DNA from: Neopestalotiopsis rosae
Lineage: Eukaryota; Ascomycota; Sordariomycetes; Amphisphaeriales; Sporocadaceae
NCBI GenBank assembly: GCA_023078685.1
Contig: JALGAS010000002.1
Location: 6,386,001-6,450,000, forward strand
Reading direction: 5' to 3'
DNA length: 64,000 bases
Under the pieces are notes generated by a model. It was not told where the DNA came from, did no database searches, and saw nothing but the letters and a program-made list of their open reading frames with translations. Positions 11,526 to 22,575 of the stretch are shown here, one piece after another. How positions within the stretch are numbered: position 1 is the first letter of the stretch; each line of letters starts with the position of its first letter. Made by a program: the position numbers and the translations under genes.

Positions 11526-13288
11526 TCAAACGTGGCCATTGGTGGGAACGGCGGCAATGGGCTTCTGGGCCATGCGAACGGGTGGCGGTTGTGGTCCGAA
11601 GGGTGTAGATCTCGGAGCCGGAGGTTCGTGAATCTCGTCGTCGGTATCGTCGTCATATGCGACCTCGCCCTCACTACCCTCTTCTTCGCCCTCTCCGTAT
11701 TCATCGTCCTCATAGTCGCTCTCATCCTCAATATCACCTTCCTCGCCCATGTCGGCTTCACCCCGCATGCCATGAGGTATTCCTCGTCCTTGCTCCTGCA
11801 TCTGTTTGATGATGTTTTTCAGCTTGCCATTGAGCTTGTGGAGATCGTCAATCTCCTTCTGTCTCTGGTCGCAATCGTGAACCAGTTTCGCAATGTTGGA
11901 TTCCAGGACCTCCTTCTTCTTCTTGAGCCTTTCGTTCTCCTTCTCCAACGTCTTTGTCTTCTTGCTCATGTCCTCCATCTCCTTGCGAAACGTTAGAAAA
12001 AGGTCGTTGCTGTTATTAAGCGTGTCCTCAACCTTCCGGAGGGAAGCACAAGTCAACCCTAGCCCTTTGGCGCGAGGTGTGTTTCGGAGGCTTACCTGGC
12101 GAAACTTTTCCACGTAAACGTTGAGCTGATTTCTGAGCTCCATCTCCGTCTTGTGAAATGTGTTAACCTGCGAGTTAAGCTGGCTAGACTTTCGTGCTTC
12201 GGTTTCGGCCGTCTTTTTCTGCTGATCGTATCGCGCCATATAATATTGCACCTCGATCTCTTTGGTGCGCATATGCGAATGAAAATGCAGCTCGCGCAAT
12301 TCGTACTGGTCGATGAGGGACTTGAAACGAGCCTTTATCCTAATCCGAGTGTCAACATCCTGTGCGGTCCCCAGAAGAGGCGGCTGCATCTGAACGTACA
12401 GGTCTTCTATCTTCCCATTCAAGACCGGCTTTCGCGGATTGTCCTTTTCTTCTTGATATCCTTCCAAGGTCTTGAAGATCTCTTCTACCCGTCGATCGCC
12501 ATCCCTCTTTAGTTTGGCGTGCTGATCTTGTAGTGAGCGGTGATCGTTCTTGAGCTTGTTGTTGTCCTTTTGTAGCTCGCGACATAATTTCTCCAGCTTC
12601 TCCTTTAGGCCAGTTTGCTTACTGGCTTCATTCCGGCTGGCATCCTTTTCCTTCTGGACTTGGTCGGCTCGTTTCTTGTTCTTGGCGCTTTCCCGCTCTA
12701 GGCGCTTCATACTGGTGAATAACTCATTGCACTTTTTCGTGAGGTGGTCAATTTTGTCCAAGTCATTCATCTTATTTGTAGAAGACAAGAGTTCGCGACT
12801 GTGCTTCTTGACCTCGCGATCTGAATGACAAGCAAAGTGGTTAGCACACGTCATCAACCCTCGACTGTATTTGTGATGAGGTACATGGCAAACGCGCGTA
12901 GCCGTGGTCGAACCCGCAATATCCGACATAGACCCGTCGCGTCGTCTGTTTGCTCGTGTAAATATCACCTACCAATCTCTTCTTGCTGCTCTTTCTCGGC
13001 CGCATTATCAACCTCCAGCTGTGAGATTCTGGCTGCCACCAGCTTGGAAGCTTCCGAGGAATCCATGGCCTTCTTGCTTTTTGCCTTTTTGTTAGCAATT
13101 GCGGCGGATGCTGGAGTCGGCGCAGGGCGGTGTTCGTGGTGATGATAGTGATCCGAGGGTATGGTCCCATTGGTGGTAGGGTTCGAAGCCAACGGCGCCG
13201 GGGTGGCTGAGTTACCAGAGTGGTTTGCCGTCGCCATCGTCACTAGAGGGGTCGGATGACTATCCCGTGGCTGTGACTGTAAGGTCAA
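11526..13288 (-). CDS. Taxilin-family coiled-coil protein
   Basis: Three exons (13288-12973, 12820-12096, 12032-11526) give up to 515 residues. The start could instead be the internal ATG at 13237 (498 residues), whose context, MATANHSG, looks equally natural. The central 300 residues are an uninterrupted coiled coil with taxilin features: a KLEKLCRELQKDNNKLK-type block, a segment on limited-length Arg/Glu repeats, and the TFRKEMEDM motif. The last about 80 residues are acidic and disordered. Taxilins bind syntaxins and the nascent-chain complex in animals; the fungal role is not established. Intron 1 is 152 nt and intron 2 is 63 nt. Intron 2 is a multiple of three without a stop, so retention would add 21 residues; it was removed because it interrupts the conserved coiled coil. 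Confidence 0.85.
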
Positions 13289-14440
13289 TCAGTTGGCGGG
13301 GCTCTTTTGAAAAATCAAAGGCGTCTCGTTTGGGCGACGAGAGAAGAAGGGAGGTCTCGTGCATGCACGTTGGAAGGGGTGCATGTGGAGGGACGACGTA
13401 CGGAAGCGCATTCATAAGGACGGACCGTGGGCGTTGGTGGGATTGAATGAATACTGGCAAACGGTGCTGGTCTAGTACATATCGGCGCGAAAGAATGACG
13501 AGAATCGAAATCCGAAAATTATGAGTCGTCGGCTAGAGATGAACAGTCGACGCCGCCGAGTGTGGAGGTTCCAGTTGTGTGACAAGTCGGTTGCTGCCAC
13601 TTCGAGCGTCAGCCTGCCTGGGAGGTTTATGTTGTATGCAGGTCGAATCGAATTAGAGCAAATCAATGATGGCAAGCAGACTTTGTCGTCCACTGGGTTA
13701 GGCCAGGTCGTGAAGTGCTTAGCGCCTTCCAAGATTGCCTGGTCAGTGCATTGGTTTTCCCCATTCAATCGCGTGTGCACTTAAACCGTCAAAAGGCCGC
13801 AAATCAGATTACAGCCTGTCGTTTTTTGCGCGACCCCAGAGCTGCCCAGGTGAGTCCCGGCGCCCGGCCCAGTGGATAGTTCGGCCTGTCTGCCACTTAT
13901 TGGACTATGGGGGCGTACTGCTCTAATATCGGGGTCCAGCCTTCTTATTCTCTCATCTCTTTATACACTACCAACCGGACTGAATGTTAATGTGCATACC
14001 TTGATGGACTTCATTAGAGCAAATTTATGAGCCTTTGTCGTGTCAATAGTTGCATCTCAGTCCTCTTTCTGCCAAAACTCATATGAAGTTGGTGGTGAGT
14101 TCCTGCACGTGAACAGACGTGGGTTGCTCCTGGCCTGCCAATGCAATAATTTGGCCAGCGACGTCTCGCCCTGTACTGATTTGTCAGACGTGGGTATTCA
14201 ACTAACCAAAAACGCCTCTGATAAGCTCTATCGGTGCGTCATCCCACGCGACGCTGGGCTGTTTGGTCCCTTGCTTGTTGCCGCCGTTGGCCGAGTACGG
14301 AATTTTTCCAGACTTCCCTGTACAACTATTGCGACTGTGCACAGAAACCTTTCGGGACCAGTTTTCCTTTCGTCGCCATTTCTCTCTTCTTGATTGTACT
14401 ATATTTCTTTCCCGTTTGACGTTCCTTACTTTCAGACAAG
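13289..14440. other. Intergenic region upstream of CYM1
   Basis: About 1.15 kb between the divergent taxilin and CYM1 genes. Short open frames occur on both strands but none shows family features. The last 150 bases are CT-rich, with CTTTCAGACAAG just before the CYM1 ATG, consistent with its leader or a leader intron end. Confidence 0.5.
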
Positions 14441-17400
14441 ATGCTGCGAAATGCGGCCAATGCTGCCAAGGGGGCGGCCAAGAAAGCCGTTACAGAGCTT
14501 TCCCAATATCCAAAGCCTGGCGAGAAAGTACACGGCTTCACTCTGCTCAGGACAAAACACGTACCAGAACTCGAGTTGACAGCTCTTCACCTGAAACATG
14601 ACAAGACAGGCGCCGACTATCTCCATATTGCCCGCGACGACAGCAACAATGTCTTCTCCATTGGTTTCAAGACGAATCCCCCAGATGACACCGGCGTTCC
14701 GCATATCCTTGAGCACACTACACTATGCGGCAGTGAAAAGTATCCCATCCGGGATCCCTTCTTCAAGATGTTGCCGCGCAGTCTGTCCAACTACATGAAT
14801 GCCATGACATCCACGGATCACACTTTCTACCCGTTCGCGACGACCAACGAGCAGGATTATCAAAACCTAATGTCCGTCTACCTCGATGCGACATTGAACC
14901 CTCTGCTGAAGAAGACCGACTTCACCCAAGAGGGTTGGCGCATTGGGCCCGAGAATCCACGAGCGGCGGAACAAGCTGGCGATGTCAAGCCCGAGGATAA
15001 CAAGCTGGTCTTCAAGGGAGTGGTGTATAACGAGATGAAGGGTCAAATGTCCGATGCAGGCTACCTATTCTACATTCGCTTCCAGGACCACATCTTCCCA
15101 GATATCAACAACTCTGGCGGCGATCCTCAAAAGATCACCGATTTGACTTATGAACAGCTCAAGAAATACCACGCCGACCACTACCATCCGAGCAATGCCA
15201 AGCTGCTCACCTACGGTGACATGCCCCTGGCTGACCATTTGAGGGAAATCGACGCTCAGCTTGCTGCATTTGAAAAGATCGAGGCGGACATTGATACTAA
15301 GAGACCCATCGACTTAAGTGGTGGACCCCGCAATGTCACTCTGTTTGGTCCTGTTGATCCTCTGGCGGATCCCGACAAGCAGTACAAGACTTCTGTTTCT
15401 TGGATCACTGGAGACACCAGCGACATTGTCGAGTCTTTCGGCATGTCCATTCTGGCGAATCTGCTGACTGACGGCTACGGATCGCCGCTCTACCGGGGAT
15501 TGATTGAGTCAGGTCTCGGTACTGATTACAGTCCCAACAGCGGCTACGATTCCCACACTGCGACGGGCATCTTCTCTGTTGGTCTGACGGGAGTGCAGGA
15601 AAGCGATGTGGAAAAAACCAAGCCAGAGGTGCAAAAGATTCTGCAAGAAGTACGTCAAAAGGGCTTCGACCGGTCTAAGATTGATGGCTACATGCACCAG
15701 CTGGAGCTTTCTCTGAAGCACAAGACTGCAAGCTTTGGCATGGGGCTCGTTCATCGAATCAAGTCACCTTGGTTCAGAGGAACGGATCCTCTGGACTCCC
15801 TCGCCTGGAACGAAGTCATTGACGCTTTCGAAGCAAACATGGCCAAGGGTGGATATCTTGAAGGTCTCATGGACAAATACCTTCTGAACGACAACACAAT
15901 GACCTTCACAATGGCGCCATCTCAAACTTACGGCGCGGACGTCGCCAAGGAAGAGGAGGAACGTCTTGCTTCCAAGATCATGCAAGCGACTCAAGAAGCT
16001 GGAGGTGAGGCTGAGGCTCGCAAGTTCTTTGAACAGCGTGAGTTGGAACTTTTGGAAGAGCAGGGTAAGACGAATACGGAAGACCTGAGTTGCCTTCCGA
16101 CAGTCTACGTTCGAGATATTCCGAGGCAAAAGGAGACCGTTACGGTCAGGGATGAACAGGCACATTCAACCAAGATCCAGTGGCGCGAAGCCCCTACCAA
16201 CGGTCTCACCTATTTCCGAGCTATCAATACCCTAGAGAACTTGCCCGACGAGCTTCGTGTTCTGATTCCCCTGTTCACCGACTCGATCATGAGGTTGGGA
16301 ACCAAGGATCTCACGATGGAGCAGATTGAAGATCTCATCAAGCTCAAGACGGGCGGCATCTCTGTAGGATACCACAGTACATCGTCACCAACGGACTTCC
16401 GTCAGGCTACAGAAGGAATCAGCTTATACGGAATGGCATTGGACAGAAATGTCCCCGAGATGTATAACCTGCTTCAGAAGCTGATATTGGAGACCAACTT
16501 CGACAGCCCTGATGCACCCAAGCAAATCCGACAGCTACTGGAGGCATCTTCGGACGGTGTCGTTAGCGCTATTGCGTCTTCTGGCCATTCCTACGCATGG
16601 AAAGCTGCTGAAGCGAGCCTGACACGCGATGCTTGGTTAGGCGAGCAGGTTTCCGGTCTTACGCAGGTGAAACTTACAGCAGAGTTGGCCGGACGCCCAG
16701 AAACGGATAACTACGAAGATGTCATCAGCAAACTGAAGCAGATTCAGCAGTTTGCATTGGCTGGCTCTGATATGCGCGTTGCTTTGACATGCGGCGCAGA
16801 CAGCGTAGCAGCAAATTCGAGCGCCCTAGCCAACTTCATGTCAGCGCGCCCATCAGGAGCATTGAATTTCGCAGCTTCTCAGCCATCCGCCCTGCCGAAG
16901 GATATCAAGGCCTTCTATCCTCTTCCGTACCAAGTTTACTACGGAGGTCTTGCGATCCCGACAGTTTCGTACACACATGAAGATGGCGCACCACTCCAGG
17001 TCCTGTCTCAACTTCTGACAAACAAGCACCTTCACCATGAGATTCGTGAGAAGGGTGGTGCATATGGAGGCGGCGCCTACATGAAAGGTCTAGACGGTCT
17101 CTTTGGGTTTTACTCATACCGAGACCCCAACCCTCAAAACACTCTGAACATCATGCGCAATGCCGGCCGCTGGGCTGTGGACAAGAAGTTTGCAGACCAG
17201 GACCTGGAGGAGGCAAAGATTTCTCTCTTCAAGAACATCGATGCCCCCAAGTCCATCAACACAGAGGGTATGGACCGTTTCAGACACGGCCTCAGCGATG
17301 AAATGAAGCAGAGACGTCGGGAACAAATGCTTGATGTCTCCAAAGAGCAGATCCGCAATGTTGCGCAAAAGTACATTGTTGAAGCTATGGAGAAGGGTCA

Positions 17401-17509
17401 GGAGAGAGTCGCCTTCCTGGGCGAGCGCAAGGAGTGGATTGATGATTCATGGAGCGTTCGTGAAATGAACGTCAGTGGCGGTGCCCCTGATGCTGATGAG
17501 GTCGACTAA
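14441..17509 (+). CDS. CYM1: Mitochondrial presequence protease (Cym1/PreP, M16C metallopeptidase)
   Basis: One 1022-codon exon. The inverted zinc motif HILEH lies at residues 88-92 (His88, Glu91, His92), with the downstream Glu in the YNEMKG segment as expected third ligand. A second, catalytically inactive M16 half follows, and the conserved GGAYGGGAY Arg/Tyr substrate segment is present near residue 875. The basic, Ala-rich first 20 residues ([17 protein letters not shown]) look like a mitochondrial presequence. The enzyme degrades cleaved targeting peptides and other unfolded peptides in the matrix. Length and architecture match fungal Cym1. The intact frame and regular codon use give no sign of damage. 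Confidence 0.95.
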   Translation: MLRNAANAAKGAAKKAVTELSQYPKPGEKVHGFTLLRTKHVPELELTALHLKHDKTGADYLHIARDDSNNVFSIGFKTNPPDDTGVPHILEHTTLCGSEKYPIRDPFFKMLPRSLSNYMNAMTSTDHTFYPFATTNEQDYQNLMSVYLDATLNPLLKKTDFTQEGWRIGPENPRAAEQAGDVKPEDNKLVFKGVVYNEMKGQMSDAGYLFYIRFQDHIFPDINNSGGDPQKITDLTYEQLKKYHADHYHPSNAKLLTYGDMPLADHLREIDAQLAAFEKIEADIDTKRPIDLSGGPRNVTLFGPVDPLADPDKQYKTSVSWITGDTSDIVESFGMSILANLLTDGYGSPLYRGLIESGLGTDYSPNSGYDSHTATGIFSVGLTGVQESDVEKTKPEVQKILQEVRQKGFDRSKIDGYMHQLELSLKHKTASFGMGLVHRIKSPWFRGTDPLDSLAWNEVIDAFEANMAKGGYLEGLMDKYLLNDNTMTFTMAPSQTYGADVAKEEEERLASKIMQATQEAGGEAEARKFFEQRELELLEEQGKTNTEDLSCLPTVYVRDIPRQKETVTVRDEQAHSTKIQWREAPTNGLTYFRAINTLENLPDELRVLIPLFTDSIMRLGTKDLTMEQIEDLIKLKTGGISVGYHSTSSPTDFRQATEGISLYGMALDRNVPEMYNLLQKLILETNFDSPDAPKQIRQLLEASSDGVVSAIASSGHSYAWKAAEASLTRDAWLGEQVSGLTQVKLTAELAGRPETDNYEDVISKLKQIQQFALAGSDMRVALTCGADSVAANSSALANFMSARPSGALNFAASQPSALPKDIKAFYPLPYQVYYGGLAIPTVSYTHEDGAPLQVLSQLLTNKHLHHEIREKGGAYGGGAYMKGLDGLFGFYSYRDPNPQNTLNIMRNAGRWAVDKKFADQDLEEAKISLFKNIDAPKSINTEGMDRFRHGLSDEMKQRRREQMLDVSKEQIRNVAQKYIVEAMEKGQERVAFLGERKEWIDDSWSVREMNVSGGAPDADEVD

Positions 17510-18462
17510 AAAAATTGGAGCGAGACTCCTCAAGATGAAATGTATATGAGATGTATATACAAAGTACACTTTTGTAAGATATTGTGCAGGATACCCACCT
17601 CTAATAGAGAATCATAATAGCCAGCTCTCATGAGCATGAGCCGGCACTCTTACCAAAGGCAGTGTACACACTTTTTCTTTAGCCAGCGTTCAGATACCGA
17701 TACGCCTTCATGCTTTTCATCATAGCTTGGAGGTCACAAGAGCAACGCGAGAGCAAATGTGAAATAGACTTGGGAAACGTTGATCGAATTGGGCATTCTG
17801 GGTTAGTGGAAACACAGACCCGTTGTCTTGTCGTTTGACTGATTCCGTCTGGCTCGTCCTTTCAGACTCGGATTCCGTGAGCTTTGGAAGTCCGGACTAT
17901 AGGGCAGAGTACATATCTTGATAGTGAGTGTATATGTGCGTATTTTACGATAGAGGCGAGCCACTAGTTCAGCCGCGATACTTAGTAATCCAAACTTTGA
18001 CAGTTTCCAAGTTGAGGCCTCTTTCTCTGCAAGACAATCTTGGCTCATGATCACAAACGTATTCATTTGCGACTGTTGGTATTCGAACTGGATGATTGCA
18101 CTTCACGATATGCATTGGTAACCATCCAAAATGGTGGACATTCTTGAAGACTTAATGGATCGCGAAGCTAACGGGCGCTAGTTATTGTGAAGGCTCTTCA
18201 TATTTATGTGCGTTGATTCTTGGCGCAAAGGGTATACACTACACTAGAATTGAGGATCAATTTGCTCTATCATACGAAGGTCTATGTAACTACCTTGAGG
18301 GTATTCATCCATACTGGACTCGCAGCGGCCCAGCCGAACAGAAAGTGGTTGATAAACCCAGTACAATCCGCTCTGGCGGGGAGCGTGAGAAACAGCTGTC
18401 TTTATGTCCATGGGTCAAGCTCAAGCCAGACGATTATGCCCCTCATGTGTTGTGAACTGTAC
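17510..18462. other. Intergenic region between convergent genes
   Basis: About 950 bp between the convergent CYM1 and the zinc-finger-like gene. It should contain both 3' ends. AT-rich, no supportable gene. Confidence 0.5.
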
Positions 18463-19937
18463 TTATATAGAATCGTCCCACGAGTTTGGATCCTCATCGT
18501 CCTTGTTGAATTCCTCCTCAGCTGATTCCCATATCCCACCTAACAATAGACATTCTGGGGGCCCCTGGCCCAATAATGAGGTACCTATACCAGAGTCTGA
18601 TATAGGTTTATTGGCGTCCGGATCCTGTTGATAATATGGGTCTGCTGCTGCATAGTCCATACCCGAATTGCTTGGACCCGAGGTTTGATACATGCTTAAT
18701 ATGGGCCCCCCCACGTAAAAGTCCATATGCAGGTCGTCGAGTCCTTGGAGCGAGACAGGTAGAAAAGGCTCGTTCGTATAACCATCAAAGGCCAGATCAC
18801 ATGGAGGCCTCGCTGCTGATGTCTCCGGCTGACAGCTAGATTGCGCAGATGAGTTTTTGGCCGCAACTACGTTGCCCTCGACGTTATGAGGCCTGTTAGA
18901 AGGATTAGAGAGACAGATTCTGAATACGTCGTCCATGATTCCTTCGAAAAATTCTTCGTTCAGCTCGCATTCAGATTCCTTCTGATGTGTTCCCTTCAGC
19001 TTTTTCTTTATATGGTGGGCAAGCTGATGCGGTAGCTTCCGACGCAGGTCGATAAGCCCCGCTAAAGGCTCGAAGTCTGTTGCGTGAAGTTAGTGAGAGA
19101 TACCTGGGTGATAGTATCGAATGCGTTACGGACATGGTGAAGGTATCTGATCTTGATCAGGAAACAGGATCATGTATATCTTTTCCCATTTCTCACACTC
19201 ACTCAAATCACTCAGACCTTTCCGCGATTTGAGTTCTTTCTCTTGATTTTTGTCGAAGCCTTCCATGCTCACATTGCCCGAACGTACACATTGAAGGGGC
19301 TCCTGCTCTCGTAGATGAGTGGCAACAGCGCCCTCATCTTTGAACGTGATGAAGCAACGAGGGCAATGGATGGCCTGTCGATGGTGTCGGTACAAATGTT
19401 CCCTGAGGAAAGGCTCTGTCAGCAGTAAACAATGGAAATGATTCCGTATCTTACTTGACGCGATGGACACTAGGCCAGCCGTTGTTGTTTCTGCAGCTAG
19501 CCTTTGCGGCGTCGCGCTTTACACGGGCATGCAAACAGGGCTGCTGGTGAGTCCTTCTGCTTGCCTTTCCTTGCTCGACCTGGCGGTTCTTCTTCCTCAT
19601 CGTTCTCTTCTTCGCTGGGCTGGTCGCTGGCTTTTCTCTTCCCGACCGTCGGAATAGGCTGCCCTGCACCGGAACTCGATTGAGTTGTTTGGTTCTCAGC
19701 TTCCGACGATTTGGCCTCGCTGCTTGTCTGACCACCAGAAAATTCTGTGTGCGCTCGAGTACCTTCGCCTTGAGATTGCGCCCTTGTTTGAAAAAGAAAG
19801 TTGACGTATGCGATCAATTGCTGAACAATAAGTTGTCTTCTTTGCAAGGTTGTAAGGTGTGGTCCCGTGGCAGATGTGTCAGGCGGAGTCTCTGTGAGAC
19901 AGATTGATGAACTTGGTGAATCTGGACTGTTTGGCAA
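18463..19937 (-). CDS. Fungal C2H2-like finger protein, frame-broken
   Basis: The pieces are 19937 to about 19525, about 19518 to 19455, 19402-19134 and 19076-18463. The 52-nt intron (donor GTAAGA) and 57-nt intron (donor GTCCGT) are well supported. They join to a fungal finger signature: FACP, then CRNNNGWPSVHRVK, EHLYRHHRQAIHCPRC, FITF and a Cys. The tail runs through PSPY, FEPLAGLIDLRRKL and an acidic C-terminus. An N-terminal disordered part holds KRKASDQPSEEEND. Around 19518-19530 the frame must change by one base to keep FACP and the rest of the finger together, and no intron of acceptable size explains this. The frame upstream of 19937 stays open into the DUF6590 gene, so the two may once have been one gene. 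Function is unknown. Possible pseudogene. Confidence 0.55.
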
Positions 19938-20011
19938 GGATGGTATCCCAGCAGAATGGACCTCTGTACTCTCCGTAGGTGAACATTGATTATGTATGGC
20001 ATTGTTCGAGA

Positions 20012-22575
20012 TTAGGCGTGAATCGAGCCTCGAGTCGGGCTCTTCCTGAAACTCTTGCGTATCTGAGACGTTACTGTGGGCCTCCGCGGACGCGTGAGGT
20101 TCTTGAGATTCTTTATAATGACCACTGGACTCTCATCAACCAGTGGTTGTGAGAGCGATGAGTCATCGGCTTGCTTGGCACCTACAGCTCGGTAGCGATT
20201 CAGGCTGGAGAGTATAGGCGAGTAGGGTTTTTGAGGTTCCTCATCCTTAATCGCTAGACTTTTATCAACCAGTTTTTGTGAGAGTAATGAGTTATCGTTT
20301 TGCGTGGCAACCACAGCTCGGTAGACCTCCGGGCTGGATATTGCAGGTGGGTAGGGTTTTTGATGTTCCTCATACTTAATCGCTGGACTTGGATTAACTA
20401 GTGTTTGTGAGAGCGACGAGTTATCGTCTTGCTCGGCACCCTTTTCTCGGGGAAACCATAGGCTGAAGGGTATATGTGAGTAAGGTCCTTGAGGTTCCTC
20501 CAGTACGGTCACTGGACTTGGATTAACTAGTGTTTGTGAGAGCGACGAGTTATTATCTTGCTCGGCACCCTCATTTTGGTGAAACCATAGGTCGGAGGAT
20601 ATACGTAAGTGAGGTTTTTGAGGTTCCTCGGATATGATCGCTGGACTTGGATTGACTAGTGTTTGTGAGAGCGACGAGGCATCATCTTGCTCGGCACCCT
20701 CATCTCGGCAAAGACGCAGGCCGGAGGGTACAGGTGAGTGGGTAGATCCCAAGTGCTCGACGGGGCTGTGGTCAGGCCGGTGGCCTTCTTGTTGCATCCT
20801 ATCCGGAGCATGCCGCTCTGGAAGCTTCAGTGATGTCTCCGCTGGTCTAGATCTCTCGTTCGTTGACTTAAAATTGCGCGACAAATTATGTTCCTTGACG
20901 CTCGCCTCTCTTTCGCGCTTTTTGTCTCTTTTGCGGTTGTTGACTCGCATCTCCCACAGATTGTCCACACCACGTTCCAGGATTCCGAGATCGTCAGGAT
21001 GAATCTGGCCGATAATATGGACATTGGTACTGTGTTCAATGGTCACGTGTTTTGAGTAATTGACGCGTGACTCTGGCGCGAGCTTTTCGATGCCCTGCAG
21101 GCGTGGACTAACCACAAGCCGAATGGGAGGTATACCAAGCTCGGGCTCGTTCCTCAAGAGCATAGGCGTCTTATCATGCGTATAGATAATACCATGTTGA
21201 CTTGGCTTTACCCCGTGTTTCGTGCATCCTTGCCTTTTGTAGGTGGCAATGGGCCTAGCCCACAAAATAGGTCAGCCACTTTCAGATCTAAACGCCATAC
21301 ATGCTTGACTCACACGCAAATACTATTCCCGTTTCGAGCCCCGTTCTCGTTCCCGTCAATCACAATAAAACAACGGACACCTTCATATAACAGGGTGCCG
21401 TTGTAGTTTCGTTGGCCAAACTCACTAAGAGATGTACCTGTCCCGACAGGATCCTTGTTATGTCTCGATAGTCGGCTACCACCCATCGGTTCTGACCACA
21501 TAGTCTTGAAGACCTTTTTTCTGGTTAGCTTTAAATGTTTGTGGGAAAGAGAATAACGATAGGCGATGCTCACTGTTCCGAATCTAAACTTTCTAGCGTG
21601 CTCCACGACATATTGAGTCACTGTATTATTTTAGGGAATAGACACCAAGCTGGGTCTTTCATTGCTTACGGTCTTCATTGTAGTCCGGACTTTCCAGCAG
21701 CTTATGGCTTCTCGTTGGTCTTGAGTAGGATGACGGTCGAGGGAGCTCAGGGACCTCATCCAATTGCTCATACGATTCGGCTGTTTGCTTATAATGTCAG
21801 TGTCTCCAAAGAAAAAGGTGGGACATCCTATCTTACCGGGCTCAAAAGGAACGAGATCTAGTATAGCGCTAGACGAAGACGAAGACTCACCCACTGCCGT
21901 TTGGTATATGTCTGCAACATCTTGAAGATTCTGAGAGAAATCAGGTGCATCATCATCGTCGGCGGTTGGCAGATGAACGGGCTGCATGTCAATCTCCCTG
22001 CCTTTTCCCTTCGCATCTGTTCTCGAAGAACTGGTGCTTTTTCCATGTCCTCTGTATCCTCTGACTTCACTTTTGGACGATCTCGAGCTTTTGTCTCTGG
22101 TATAAGTATGGCGGCTCGCTTCAGCCTGCTCTGGGTTTCTAGTATGCTTTGATTTATTTTTATGTTTTGTTACTATCACAGTTGTTACTAAGGATATTGC
22201 AGGATAAAGCAGGAGTTTAATACCTTGGTCGTACCCTCCGTAGTCCACGCTCGTTCCGTATCCTGGGTAGGTTCGAGGATAGTGGCCCGGGCTAGAGTCC
22301 ATCGCAATGCTATCGAATTCTTCAATCTGGTAAGGAAGTCCAGAGTCACCGGGGTCTTCCGTCGAGTCCCCATCTCTAGGACTACGGGGTTCTACATCCT
22401 GATTATCTTCATACCAATTTCCTGTCTCTAAAATTAGCGACTGTGCTTGTATAACGCAGAAAGAGTGTTTACTTGATGGATCTTGCCCCTCACGATGCCA
22501 TTGGCCATTTGGGAGTTGTCTCCATGTGCCCCAAGTGATGCCTGAAGCGCCATATGAAGCACTTGAAGAAGCCAT
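20012..22575 (-). CDS. DUF6590-domain protein with tandem repeats
   Basis: I model seven exons: 22575-22473, 22427-22224, 22172-21837, 21780-21670, 21620-21574, 21513-21314 and 21254-20012 (747 residues). Introns are 45-60 nt. The DUF6590 domain spans exons 5-7. It begins at FGTVFKTMWSEP, runs through GVRCFIVI and PIATYKRQG, and ends with ESRVNYSKHVTIEHS and IIGQIHPDD. DUF6590 is a fungus-restricted domain of unknown function. The N-terminal 200 residues are Ser/Asp-rich and disordered, with GTWRQLPNGQW near the start. After the domain comes a basic Arg/Lys/Glu stretch and then a 43-residue tandem repeat (about five copies, SSLSQTLVNPSPA core). The stop at 20012 follows an apparent one-base deletion in the last repeat copy. 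Some early introns are stop-free, so their removal is less certain. Confidence 0.65.
20100..20750 (-). repeat. 129-bp tandem repeat, about five copies, in coding sequence
   Basis: The marker TGAGAG (plus strand) recurs at 20150, 20279, 20408, 20537 and 20666, giving an exact spacing of 129 bp (43 codons). The copies at 20408-20700 are nearly identical over the GTTTGTGAGAGCGACGAG core, so expansion is recent. The copy nearest 20120 lacks one base relative to the others (between about 20105 and 20125), which moves the reading frame. Confidence 0.85.
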
